This document shows positions 1 to 6,088 of a stretch of DNA of 6,546 nt, one piece after another (position 1 is the first letter of the stretch; the number at the start of each line of letters is the position of its first letter). Source of the DNA: Bacilli bacterium (GTDB taxonomy: Bacteria > Bacillota_I > Bacilli_A > RF39 > UBA660); assembly GCA_017550205.1 (NCBI GenBank), contig JAFZPS010000026.1, positions 1 to 6,546 of the forward strand. Reading direction: 5' to 3'. The position numbers were made by a program, and so were the translations under genes. Below the pieces are notes generated by a model. That model was not told the DNA's origin, did not search any database, and was given only the letters and a program-made list of their open reading frames with translations.

Positions 1-890
1 AGTACGTCATAATGAACTATACCTGCACCACCTATTGTAATCCAACCACTGTTCTTACAGATATTACATCCTTTTCCTTTGCAATTAAAACATGAAATAT
101 CCATTTCAACTGATGGTTCAGTAAATTGATAATAACTTGGTCTAAATCTTGTCTCAATGTCTTCACCAAATAGTTTTTTAACTATTACATCTATTGTTCC
201 TTTTAAATCAGATAATGATATATCTTTATCTATTAATAAACCCTCTATTTGCATAAATTGATGTGAATGAGATGCATCATCATCATCTCTTCTATAAGTC
301 TTACCTGGACAAATCATTCTAATTGGAGTTTTACCTTCTCCTTTTAACATAGTTCTAACTTGAACTGGACTTGTTTGACTTCTAAGTAAAATTTCTTCTC
401 CTTCAATATAGAAAGTATCTTGAGCATCTCTAGCAGGATGTCCTTTAGGTATATTTAACATTTCAAAATTATATTTATCTTCTTCTATTTCAGGACCATC
501 TACTACATCATATCCCATAGACATAAATACATCTTCTACTTCTTCTATTACTTTTTCTAATATATGAGGAGCACCTAATTTAACTTTAGTAGCTGGAAGA
601 GTAATATCTACTTTTTCATTTTCTAATCTCTTATTTAATTCTTCATTATCTAATTTTTCTTTAGTAGAATCATAATACTCATTAAACTTATTTCTTAATT
701 CATTTACCAACATACCAAAATCTTTTTTCTCTTCATTAGGAATATTCTTAATCTCACTATTAAGTAAAGTAATAAGACCACTCTTACCTAAATACTTAAT
801 TCTTAAGTCATTTAATTCACTCATATTAACTGATGGGGTTAAATCTTTCTCCATTAATTCTTTTACTTCTAATACTTTTTTATTCTCCAT
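1..890 (-). CDS. pheS: Phenylalanine--tRNA ligase alpha subunit, 3' end cut by window
   Basis: PheS is the catalytic alpha subunit of the cytoplasmic alpha2beta2 enzyme that charges tRNA-Phe with phenylalanine using ATP. The frame is open from the ATG at 890 to the window edge, giving about 296 residues; the family is usually about 340, so roughly 45 C-terminal residues, including class II motif 3, lie outside. Visible landmarks are RIKYLGKSG near residue 30 in the N-terminal helical arm, then GPEIEE, HPARDAQDTFY, LLRSQTSPVQVRTM, YRRDDDDASHSHQF and QIEGLL, all typical of the PheS catalytic core. A CX2CX4CX2C cluster at residues 267-278 followed by GWI matches the cysteine knuckle I recall from Firmicutes PheS. 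AGGAGG lies 4 bases before the ATG. The T-box leader just upstream predicts control by uncharged tRNA-Phe. pheT would be expected next, beyond the window. Identity is very secure. Confidence 0.97.
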   Translation of the reverse strand, partial: MENKKVLEVKELMEKDLTPSVNMSELNDLRIKYLGKSGLITLLNSEIKNIPNEEKKDFGMLVNELRNKFNEYYDSTKEKLDNEELNKRLENEKVDITLPATKVKLGAPHILEKVIEEVEDVFMSMGYDVVDGPEIEEDKYNFEMLNIPKGHPARDAQDTFYIEGEEILLRSQTSPVQVRTMLKGEGKTPIRMICPGKTYRRDDDDASHSHQFMQIEGLLIDKDISLSDLKGTIDVIVKKLFGEDIETRFRPSYYQFTEPSVEMDISCFNCKGKGCNICKNSGWITIGGAGIVHYDV

Positions 891-901
891 AAAATCCTCC
901 T

Positions 902-964
902 AAAAAAAATAACTATAAATATAAGGACGAATTACTCGCGGTACCACCTTACTTTATAGTTATT
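902..964 (-). terminator. T-box-controlled terminator of the pheS leader
   Basis: On the minus strand AATAACTATAAA (964-953) plus TAAGG (951-947) can pair with CCTTA (926-922) plus TTTATAGTTATT (919-908), followed by eight T (909-902). The same CCTT is needed by the alternative antiterminator, in which AAGG pairs with CCTT and GCG with CGT. This is the usual mutually exclusive T-box switch. It lies immediately before the pheS ribosome site. Confidence 0.9.
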
Positions 965-1114
965 TACTATACACTCTAATCTTTTAACGCAAGATTTACG
1001 CTTACTATTAATAAGAACTCCATAGGTGAATTCATAAACTATACTTAAGTATTTGCACCTTCCATACTCTCTCTAAAAGTAATCATTTATTACTACTCCT
1101 ATATCTCCATCGAT
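902..1114 (-). promoter_or_regulatory. T-box riboswitch (tRNA-Phe sensing leader) of pheS
   Basis: The conserved T-box AAGGTGGTACCGCG is present at 950-937. Its antiterminator bulge reads TGGT, which pairs with an ACCA tRNA end, fitting the A discriminator of tRNA-Phe. Stem I runs from about 1095 to 1006: TAATAA (1092-1087) pairs with TTATTA (1014-1009), AGAGAGAG follows on the 5' side, and GGTG (1059-1056) pairs with CACC (1028-1025) distally. GGAGTTCT places TTC, a Phe codon, at 1017-1015 as specifier, just before the closing helix. A stem III hairpin can form at 1002-986. Uncharged tRNA-Phe should stabilise the antiterminator and allow pheS transcription; charged tRNA should permit termination. 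The start at about 1114 is inferred from the promoter. The class is certain; the specifier register is very likely. Confidence 0.95.
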
Positions 1115-1120
1115 GTATAA

Positions 1121-1149
1121 ATTATAACACTATTTATATTCTTTTACAA
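1121..1149 (-). promoter_or_regulatory. Sigma-A-type promoter for the T-box/pheS transcript
   Basis: TTGTAA (1149-1144) and a perfect TATAAT (1126-1121) are separated by exactly 17 bases on the minus strand. The predicted start, about 1114, lies just before the T-box stem I. The -35 box and most of the spacer overlap the last codons and TAG stop of the upstream 196-residue gene. Confidence 0.75.
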
Positions 1150-1720
1150 GTTCTTTTTCACGAATATACGCTCTATCCATACAATCCATATATAACATAT
1201 CATCATTTGTCATTACACCTGGTTGTCCAACTTTATATGAATCTATAAAAGCATCTTGATTATCTCTAAACACAGCAGACTCTCTATGTTGTTTTAATAA
1301 TATATCAAGATCTGTCTCACTTCTACTAGTTTTTACTCTATCAAATCCATATGTTAGATCTCTATTTATTTCACATTCTAGTTTAATTGATTCTAAAAAT
1401 GCTAACATCTTAACACTTTCATTATGTACTTTACCTTTTCTAATTAATTTGGTTCCTATTCTATTAATTACATAATTAACTTTATCAACAATACTTAAAG
1501 AATCTTCTTCTTGAATAGCCTTATATGTAACCACATATAATCTTTCAAATAAATATTGCCATTCATCATCACTTAATTTATCTTTTGAATCTAATTTACC
1601 CAAAATACTAGAAAACTTTTTAGAATAATATATATTTCTAAAATAAGAACTAGCAGTATTTTCTGTATACATTAATTTTTCAGAATCATCTAGTTTCTCT
1701 ATAATATCATGTATATTCAT
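1130..1720 (-). CDS. Hypothetical 196-residue soluble protein
   Basis: I do not recognise this family. The product is a charged protein with no signal peptide, membrane segment, low-complexity tract or evident catalytic motif, so it is probably cytoplasmic. The first two thirds look mostly helical; the C-terminal part has a VGQPGVMTNDDMLYMDCMD stretch and ends in a charged helix (KELVKEYK). The ATG at 1720 is supported by GGGTGAGG, which matches the extended anti-Shine-Dalgarno complement and sits 2 bases upstream. Only 28 bases separate it from frr, and a terminator hairpin covers the frr stop. No convincing promoter fits in that spacer, so expression may depend on readthrough from frr. It has no terminator of its own, so transcripts would run into the pheS leader. 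That it is a real gene is likely from length, ribosome site and tight packing; its function is unknown. Confidence 0.8.
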   Translation of the reverse strand: MNIHDIIEKLDDSEKLMYTENTASSYFRNIYYSKKFSSILGKLDSKDKLSDDEWQYLFERLYVVTYKAIQEEDSLSIVDKVNYVINRIGTKLIRKGKVHNESVKMLAFLESIKLECEINRDLTYGFDRVKTSRSETDLDILLKQHRESAVFRDNQDAFIDSYKVGQPGVMTNDDMLYMDCMDRAYIREKELVKEYK

Positions 1721-1735
1721 AACCTCACCCGTATT

Positions 1736-1763
1736 AAAAAATTACTTACTATACAGTAAGTAA
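1736..1763 (-). terminator. Intrinsic terminator overlapping the end of frr
   Basis: The perfect 9-bp stem TTACTTACT / AGTAAGTAA (1763-1755 with 1750-1742) has a 4-base loop and is followed by six T (1741-1736). The upstream arm and loop are coding sequence, and the TAG stop spans loop and stem. The stem is AT-rich, so termination may be partial, which would let the 196-residue gene be transcribed from frr. Confidence 0.7.
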
Positions 1764-2297
1764 TTCATCTTCTTTTTCTTTTAATAAAGCTTCTATTTTC
1801 TTGTTGTAATCATTTACTAAATCCTGTATTTCTTTTTCAATACCCTTTTCTTCATCTTCAGGAAGCTCTAATTTTTCAATAGCTTCTAATCCATCATGTC
1901 TTATATTTCTAATTGAAACTTTAGCATCTTCAGAAATTGCTTTAACTTGTTTAGCAAGTTCTCTTCTTCTTTCTTCAGTAAGTTCTGGAATAACTATTCT
2001 AATAGTTTCTCCATCATTTCCTGGAGTATATCCAAGGTTAGAAGCAAGAATTCCTTTTTCTATACCTGCCAAAGCCCCTTTATCAAAAGGTTTAATTAAT
2101 AATTGTCTAGCTTCTGGTACAGAAATAGTAGCTAATTGCTTTAATGGAGTCATTACACCATAATATTCAACCATTACTCCATCTAAGCTAGAAGGATTAG
2201 CTCTACCTGCTCTTACAGTAGCAAATCTCTTTTCTAAATTTTCAATTGTTTTATCCATTTTATCAGTAACATCTAATAATATCTCATCAGTATCCAT
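1749..2297 (-). CDS. frr: Ribosome recycling factor
   Basis: RRF works with EF-G after termination to split the 70S ribosome and free mRNA and tRNA for a new round. The 182-residue length is close to the family's usual 185. The N-terminal helix leads into the signature VRAGRANPSSLD at residues 28-39. Domain II follows, with VEYYG, PLKQLATISVPEAR and GNDGETIRIVIPELTEERR. The C-terminal helices include SIRNIRHD (128-135), containing the conserved arginine region needed for ribosome binding, and the acidic end EKEIQDLVNDYNKKIE. AAGGAG lies 7 bases before the ATG, and a TATAAT box sits 25 bases upstream of it. frr normally follows pyrH; here it follows a small membrane-protein gene. The last codons form part of a terminator hairpin. 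Identity is secure. Confidence 0.98.
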   Translation of the reverse strand: MDTDEILLDVTDKMDKTIENLEKRFATVRAGRANPSSLDGVMVEYYGVMTPLKQLATISVPEARQLLIKPFDKGALAGIEKGILASNLGYTPGNDGETIRIVIPELTEERRRELAKQVKAISEDAKVSIRNIRHDGLEAIEKLELPEDEEKGIEKEIQDLVNDYNKKIEALLKEKEDELLTV

Positions 2298-2321
2298 TTT
2301 ATCTCTCCTTAAAGTAATTAT

Positions 2322-2330
2322 ATTATAACA
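2322..2330 (-). promoter_or_regulatory. Extended -10 promoter for frr
   Basis: TGTTATAAT (2330-2322) on the minus strand is a TGN plus TATAAT extended -10 element, 24 bases before the frr ATG, with room for AAGGAG after the predicted start near 2315. No good -35 hexamer is visible at 16-18 bases; only T-rich sequence from the preceding terminator is there. Confidence 0.6.
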
Positions 2331-2338
2331 TAAAAATA

Positions 2339-2372
2339 AAATAAAGAAAAATATGTACTAATAAGTACATAT
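2339..2372 (-). terminator. AT-rich terminator at the end of the tail-anchored protein gene
   Basis: The perfect 9-bp inverted repeat ATATGTACT / AGTACATAT (2372-2364 with 2359-2351) has a 4-base loop. On the minus strand it is followed by TTTTCTTTATTT. The TAG stop (2360-2358) lies at the loop and downstream arm, so the hairpin is partly coding. The stem has only two GC pairs and the T-tract is interrupted, so strength is uncertain. Confidence 0.55.
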
Positions 2373-2864
2373 ATAAATAACAAACGCAATAAAAGCAAGT
2401 AAAAGAATAGTAAATATAATAAATAGTATTATAGTTATTCTATTTAAAATAATATAAGCCTTATCTATTCTATCATCATCAATGTCAGTATTATTAACTT
2501 CAACTATTTCTTGAGGAATCTCTTGCTTATTTTCAACCTTTTCATATAGATCTTTAATTTGTTTAGATAATTCATTAAATTTTCTAGTTGATTCACTTTC
2601 CTCTGTTTCTGATACAAAAACAAATTTCTTTTCTTCTACTTTCTTCTTTGGTGTAGTTTTTTTAGTAGTTTTCTTCTTACTAGTAGTTTTTTTAGTAGCT
2701 ACTTTCTTTTTTGCAGGAGATTTCTTAGATGTATTACTTTTTCTTTTAGTAGTAGTTTTCTTCTTAATATCTACTGTATTTTCAATTTCTTTCTTATCTT
2801 TTAATAATTCATCAAGTTTCTTATCTACACTTTTATTAGTAGATTTTTTCTTAGTATTAGCCAT
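2358..2864 (-). CDS. Lysine-rich protein with C-terminal membrane anchor, function unknown
   Basis: I do not recognise a named family. From the chosen start the protein has 168 residues in three parts. Residues 1 to about 80 form a basic tail of Lys, Thr, Ser and Ala (for example SPAKKKVATKKTTSKKKTTK), resembling histone H1-like nucleic-acid-binding tails. Residues about 85-135 are acidic and helical, with a possible coiled coil (FNELSKQIKDLYEKVENK). Residues about 141-165 are one hydrophobic helix (ITIILFIIFTILLLAFIAF), leaving almost nothing outside. With no signal peptide it is probably tail-anchored, basic region in the cytoplasm. Membrane tethering of DNA, RNA or ribosomes is a guess from charge alone. 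AAGGGG touches an ATG at 2873 but lies 9 bases before the ATG at 2864, so I take 2864; starting at 2873 would add MSA. It has its own extended -10 promoter and sits where pyrH is normally found. Confidence 0.82.
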   Translation of the reverse strand: MANTKKKSTNKSVDKKLDELLKDKKEIENTVDIKKKTTTKRKSNTSKKSPAKKKVATKKTTSKKKTTKKTTPKKKVEEKKFVFVSETEESESTRKFNELSKQIKDLYEKVENKQEIPQEIVEVNNTDIDDDRIDKAYIILNRITIILFIIFTILLLAFIAFVIYICTY

Positions 2865-2873
2865 CGCACTCAT

Positions 2874-2879
2874 CCCCTT
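2874..2879 (-). promoter_or_regulatory. Ribosome binding site deciding the start at 2864
   Basis: AAGGGG (2879-2874) directly abuts the first in-frame ATG (2873-2871), leaving no spacer. It stands 9 bases before the second ATG (2864-2862), a usable distance. This favours the product beginning MANTKKK over MSAMANTKKK. Confidence 0.6.
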
Positions 2880-2891
2880 GTATGCGACTAT

Positions 2892-2919
2892 ATTATATCA
2901 AAAAATTCAAAAAAAACAA
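2892..2919 (-). promoter_or_regulatory. Promoter for the lysine-rich tail-anchored protein gene
   Basis: TGATATAAT (2900-2892) is an extended -10 element. A weak -35-like TTGTTT (2919-2914) lies 16 bases upstream of the TATAAT and overlaps the T-tract and arm of the preceding terminator. The predicted start near 2885 leaves a very short leader before AAGGGG. Confidence 0.6.
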
Positions 2920-2939
2920 GTAGTAAAATTACTACTTGT
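2909..2939 (-). terminator. Intrinsic terminator of the 702-residue protein gene
   Basis: The perfect 10-bp stem ACAAGTAGTA / TACTACTTGT (2939-2930 with 2925-2916) has a 4-base loop and runs into eight T (2916-2909). It begins 8 bases after the TAG stop. This is one of the clearest terminators in the window. Confidence 0.88.
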
Positions 2940-2947
2940 GTGTAAAC

Positions 2948-5056
2948 CTAGTAAACTGTTCCTCCCCATTCAACTGCCACAAAGCCTTTTCTTTGGAACT
3001 TAGTTAATACTTGTTTAGGAATGTTTATCTTTTGATCTACCTTTTTAATATGTATTACAAGTCTTAATAATGAATCAGGTTTAGGATTAATATTTAACTT
3101 ATTATAACTTTCTCTTTCCTCTGTAAGTTCAAAGTAAACTAAACTCTTTTCATTTTTCTCTAAGATAGGTAACCAATACATTATAAATTCATTAGCTTCT
3201 CTTCTAGATAATCCAATATATGATAGTTTTTGCTCTAAGAAGGAAATTGCATTATCTTTTTCTACATAATAACCTGTAGAAAAATCTACACTGTGTACTT
3301 GTTTTTCATCCCAATATAATGCATAGTAATAAGCACCATTATTATCATATAAATCACCATTACTATGAGCTTTTACTTCCCATTTATCAGTATACTTAGG
3401 ATATGTAGTTTCTAAGAATTCAGGATGTTCAAAAGTAACTGTTACTTTAGTAGTTTTTTTAGGATATAAGTAAAGTACTGGTTTAGCAATACCTCCACAG
3501 AAACTAGTTTTAGTTTCACCAGTTTTAGTAGCAGCATCATATATTACTTCAACACAACCAGTATTATAATCATTTTGATCTGCTTCTGGATTTTCAAATT
3601 GGAATAATGCACCATTATTATAAGTTAATCCATAATTTATATTACCAACTTTTATTTTTCCATACGAATATATTTCTTTTCCTTTAATAGAAACTAATTT
3701 TATTTCACCATTATCATTTACTAAAATATATTTTCCATCCACCATCCAATATATCTTATCAAATTTACCATCTAAGTATTCTTCACCATTATAATCAAAG
3801 ATATGTCCTTCTCCATAGAAATCAGTAACCCATAAGTAAGAACCACTCTTTAACATACCCTTATATTCTTGCTTAATTAATTCTTTACCAGTCTTATAAT
3901 TAACAACTCCATATGCTGAAGGATTATCACTATCACCATAATTAACAACAGCTACAACACCTTCATCTAAAGTATCAACATATAATGCCGGTCCACTAGT
4001 ACCCATATATAAAATAGGAGTAACACTATCATACTTATGAGGTATAACTCTTTCATTATTAGTAATATTATAAATACCCCATTTATCATTAATTTTAATA
4101 GCTATATATTTTGTATCATACATTTCACCTATTTTAATAGGAAGAACAGCCTGATATGAAATATTATCCATTACTTTTCTATTAGTCTTATAGTTAAGCA
4201 TATGAACATTATATTCTGAATCACAATATAATATATAATCACTACTTTCAGATAATAATTTTAAATCCGTATATGCTCCATCTATTTCAAAAGCATATAA
4301 ATCATATTCATCTAAATTACTAGGCGTATCTAATGTAGCTTTATTATTCTTTTTAGATACATAAACTTTAATAGCATCTTCACTAATTTTTGGTTCTTCC
4401 TTCTTTTCTTGTTTTTTACCATAAGAATAACTTGTAGATTTATTATCTATAGTACATTTACTTAAATATATAGAACCATCATCATATATTTCATGATTCT
4501 TACATGAAACATCATATTTATAATCTATTAATTTAACTGCATCATCATACTCTAACAATACATTTTGTTTTTCATAGTATACAGCAATAACACCCTTTAA
4601 AGCATCACCATATCCATTAATAACACTTTTCTGTTCATTCTTACTAAGAACCTTTTCATTATCACTAGAACTATTATTAGTTTTAGGCATTAATAATACT
4701 AATAAAACTATAATTAAAACAATAACTATTATTCCACAAACAACTAATAATATTGGAACTAATTTATTCTTCTTAGGAGGTTCACTATTCTCTTCAACTT
4801 TTGTAGATTTCTCAATAGTTTCTTCTATAGGTTTTTCTTCTATTTCAGAAACAGTATCTATTTTTTTAGTATCTTCTTCTACTACTTCTTCTTTTATTAG
4901 AGAAACAGTATCAATCTTTTTAGTATCACCAGCACCTATATCATCATAAGCATACTTTCTATCTATAATTATTTCTCTATCTTTACTCTTTTTTCTAGAA
5001 GCATTTTTTAAATTATCGATTTGTTCATCAATCTTCTTAATATTATCGTTCTTCAT
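2948..5056 (-). CDS. Membrane-anchored surface protein with WG-type repeats and C-terminal KPVLYLYP domain
   Basis: This 702-residue protein probably faces the outside by a single membrane segment; its function is unknown. Residues 1-98 are charged and presumably cytoplasmic, with an 18-residue tandem repeat starting DTKKIDTVS at 44 and 62. Residues 99-123 are strongly hydrophobic (VPILLVVCGIIVIVLIIVLL), flanked by KKNK inside, which suggests an N-in, C-out topology. Beyond a Ser/Asn linker, residues about 315-350 (IKINDKWGIYN, then VIPHKYDSV) and 381-402 (AYGVVNYKTGKELIKQEY) resemble WG beta-repeats. Residues about 524-702 form a separate domain that opens KPVLYLYP and includes KWEVKAHSNGDLYD, YYYALYW, FIMYWLPILEK and NPKPDSLLR; I have seen similar KPVxYLYP domains in Firmicute surface proteins but cannot name a family. 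Cysteine pairs 185/201 and 501/520 could be disulfides. GAGGTGAG lies 3 bases before the ATG. The gene has its own terminator and occupies the usual pyrH position. Confidence 0.88.
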   Translation of the reverse strand: MKNDNIKKIDEQIDNLKNASRKKSKDREIIIDRKYAYDDIGAGDTKKIDTVSLIKEEVVEEDTKKIDTVSEIEEKPIEETIEKSTKVEENSEPPKKNKLVPILLVVCGIIVIVLIIVLLVLLMPKTNNSSSDNEKVLSKNEQKSVINGYGDALKGVIAVYYEKQNVLLEYDDAVKLIDYKYDVSCKNHEIYDDGSIYLSKCTIDNKSTSYSYGKKQEKKEEPKISEDAIKVYVSKKNNKATLDTPSNLDEYDLYAFEIDGAYTDLKLLSESSDYILYCDSEYNVHMLNYKTNRKVMDNISYQAVLPIKIGEMYDTKYIAIKINDKWGIYNITNNERVIPHKYDSVTPILYMGTSGPALYVDTLDEGVVAVVNYGDSDNPSAYGVVNYKTGKELIKQEYKGMLKSGSYLWVTDFYGEGHIFDYNGEEYLDGKFDKIYWMVDGKYILVNDNGEIKLVSIKGKEIYSYGKIKVGNINYGLTYNNGALFQFENPEADQNDYNTGCVEVIYDAATKTGETKTSFCGGIAKPVLYLYPKKTTKVTVTFEHPEFLETTYPKYTDKWEVKAHSNGDLYDNNGAYYYALYWDEKQVHSVDFSTGYYVEKDNAISFLEQKLSYIGLSRREANEFIMYWLPILEKNEKSLVYFELTEERESYNKLNINPKPDSLLRLVIHIKKVDQKINIPKQVLTKFQRKGFVAVEWGGTVY
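4820..4927 (-). repeat. Tandem 54-base coding repeat in the cytoplasmic region of the surface protein
   Basis: Two adjacent 54-base units (4927-4874 and 4873-4820) encode 18 residues each. Both begin DTKKIDTVS; they continue LIKEEVVEE and EIEEKPIEE. The first nine residues are identical, the rest diverged but still acidic. This looks like an old in-frame duplication. The Asp-Thr and Thr-Val-Ser positions could be protein-binding or phosphorylation sites, but the sequence does not show this. Confidence 0.75.
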
Positions 5057-5068
5057 ATACTCACCTCT

Positions 5069-5083
5069 ATTATAATAAGTATA
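5069..5083 (-). promoter_or_regulatory. Candidate -10 region for the surface-protein gene
   Basis: Two overlapping choices are visible on the minus strand: TATACT (5083-5078) and TATAAT (5074-5069). Starting from TATAAT, transcription would begin about 6 bases before the ATG and cut into the ribosome site, so TATACT may be the working box despite its weaker match. T-rich sequence from the tsf terminator replaces a recognisable -35 box. Confidence 0.4.
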
Positions 5084-5093
5084 TTAGAAAAAC

Positions 5094-5125
5094 AAAAAAA
5101 AAGAAAGTTTTTTTCTTTCTTTTTT
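5094..5125 (-). terminator. Intrinsic terminator overlapping the tsf stop codon
   Basis: AAAAAGAAAG (5124-5115) pairs with CTTTCTTTTT (5107-5098) around a loop of seven A, and T continues to 5094. The stem starts within the TAA stop codon. Most pairs are A-T, with only two G-C pairs per arm, so efficiency relies on the long T-tract. Read on the plus strand it also ends in a T-run, so it could act in both directions. Confidence 0.68.
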
Positions 5126-6017
5126 AGTTAGCTGCATCGATTTGTGCTGCAACTTCTTCAGCAAAGTTTTCTTGACGTTTTTCAATACCTTCACCAACAG
5201 CATATCTCACCATTGATAAAACTTCACATCCATTAGCTTCAGCATATTTAGCTACAGTCATAGATGAATCTTTAATGAAGTCTTGTTCTACTAAACAATT
5301 TTCTTTAAAGAATTTAGATAATCTACCAGTAGCCATCTTATCTAAGATTTCTTCACTCTTAGAAGCATTCTTTTCATCATTTTTAATTTCTGCTAAGATT
5401 ACTTCTTTTTCATGTTCAACCATTTCAGTTGGAACATTATCTCTATTAACAGCAATTGGGCTCATAGCACATACTTGCATAGCTATATCTCTAGCAACTT
5501 CACTATTAGTTCCTTTTAATACAACTACAGCAGTAATTTTACCACCCATATGTGAATAAATACCAAATACTTCATCATCGCTCTTAGTAACTCTTTCAAA
5601 TCTTCTGAATGAAATTTTTTCACCTATTGTTGCAGTTTCTTCAATAATTCTTTCAGCAATAGTTTTCCCATCACTAAGTTTAACTTCATTAGCTTCTTCC
5701 ATTGTTTTACAACTACTATTAGCTAATGCATCTCTTATTTCATTTACTAAAACTGTAAATTTTTCATTTTTTGTAACGAAATCTGTTTCACAGTTTACTT
5801 CTAATAAAACTGCTTCATTACCATTTTCAATTACTTCAGTAATACCTTCAGCAGCAATTCTTGATTCTTTTTTAGCTGCTTTAGCAATACCCTTTTCTCT
5901 AAGCCAATCTATAGCTTTTTCCATATTACCTTCGCAAGCATCTAATGCTTTTTTACAATCCATCATACCTGCGCCAGTTTTTTCTCTTAATTCTTTTACA
6001 TCACTTGCACTAAACAT
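5124..6017 (-). CDS. tsf: Translation elongation factor Ts
   Basis: EF-Ts is the cytoplasmic exchange factor that removes GDP from EF-Tu so that it can bind GTP and aminoacyl-tRNA again. At 297 residues it has the usual full length. The N-terminal UBA-like module shows VKELREKTGAGMMDCKKAL and then MEKAIDWLREKGIAKAAKK (residues 8-50). The core carries CETDFVTKNEKF (76-87), with the TDFV motif that contacts the EF-Tu nucleotide site. The second core lobe has SHMGGKITAVVVLKG, then ARDIAMQVCAMSP (175-187). The C-terminus shows RYAVGEGIEKR (271-281), a family signature. GGAGG lies 6 bases before the ATG. It follows rpsB as in most bacteria, but a strong terminator and a TATAAT box lie between them, so it may be made partly from its own promoter. 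Identity is secure. Confidence 0.98.
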   Translation of the reverse strand: MFSASDVKELREKTGAGMMDCKKALDACEGNMEKAIDWLREKGIAKAAKKESRIAAEGITEVIENGNEAVLLEVNCETDFVTKNEKFTVLVNEIRDALANSSCKTMEEANEVKLSDGKTIAERIIEETATIGEKISFRRFERVTKSDDEVFGIYSHMGGKITAVVVLKGTNSEVARDIAMQVCAMSPIAVNRDNVPTEMVEHEKEVILAEIKNDEKNASKSEEILDKMATGRLSKFFKENCLVEQDFIKDSSMTVAKYAEANGCEVLSMVRYAVGEGIEKRQENFAEEVAAQIDAAN

Positions 6018-6043
6018 ATATATCCTCCATTCTTTCCTTATTA

Positions 6044-6049
6044 ATTATA
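6044..6049 (-). promoter_or_regulatory. Candidate -10 box for tsf
   Basis: A perfect TATAAT (6049-6044) lies 26 bases before the tsf ATG and just downstream of the rpsB terminator. No -35 hexamer is recognisable 16-18 bases upstream, where the terminator arm lies. The box would let tsf be transcribed independently of rpsB. Confidence 0.45.
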
Positions 6050-6061
6050 CACTATATTTAG

Positions 6062-6088
6062 AAAAAAAGGAGTGATAAATCACTCCTT
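6062..6088 (-). terminator. Intrinsic terminator after rpsB
   Basis: The perfect 9-bp stem AAGGAGTGA / TCACTCCTT (6088-6080 with 6075-6067), with a 4-base loop, is followed by T through 6062. It starts 11 bases after the TAA stop. Four G-C pairs make it the strongest hairpin in the window after the T-box. It separates rpsB from tsf and could act as an attenuator that sets their ratio. Confidence 0.88.

Noticed and set aside
2641..2770. Repetitive TAGTAGTTTTCTTCTT-like units, at first glance a repeat array
   Set aside because: They are coding low complexity for Lys/Thr runs, with irregular spacing and no spacers; not a CRISPR or mobile repeat.
2871..2873. ATG at 2873 as start of the tail-anchored protein
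   Set aside because: AAGGGG directly touches this ATG, leaving no spacer. The next in-frame ATG at 2864 has a 9-base spacer. The difference is only three residues.
5069..5074. Perfect TATAAT just before the surface-protein gene as its sole promoter
   Set aside because: Transcription from it would start inside the ribosome site, about 6 bases before the ATG. It is kept only as one of two options.
5275..5559. Plus-strand open frame of 94 residues
   Set aside because: It lies entirely antisense to tsf, whose protein is unmistakable. The frame has no ribosome site and its Ser/Leu-rich product is the expected mirror of the tsf codons.
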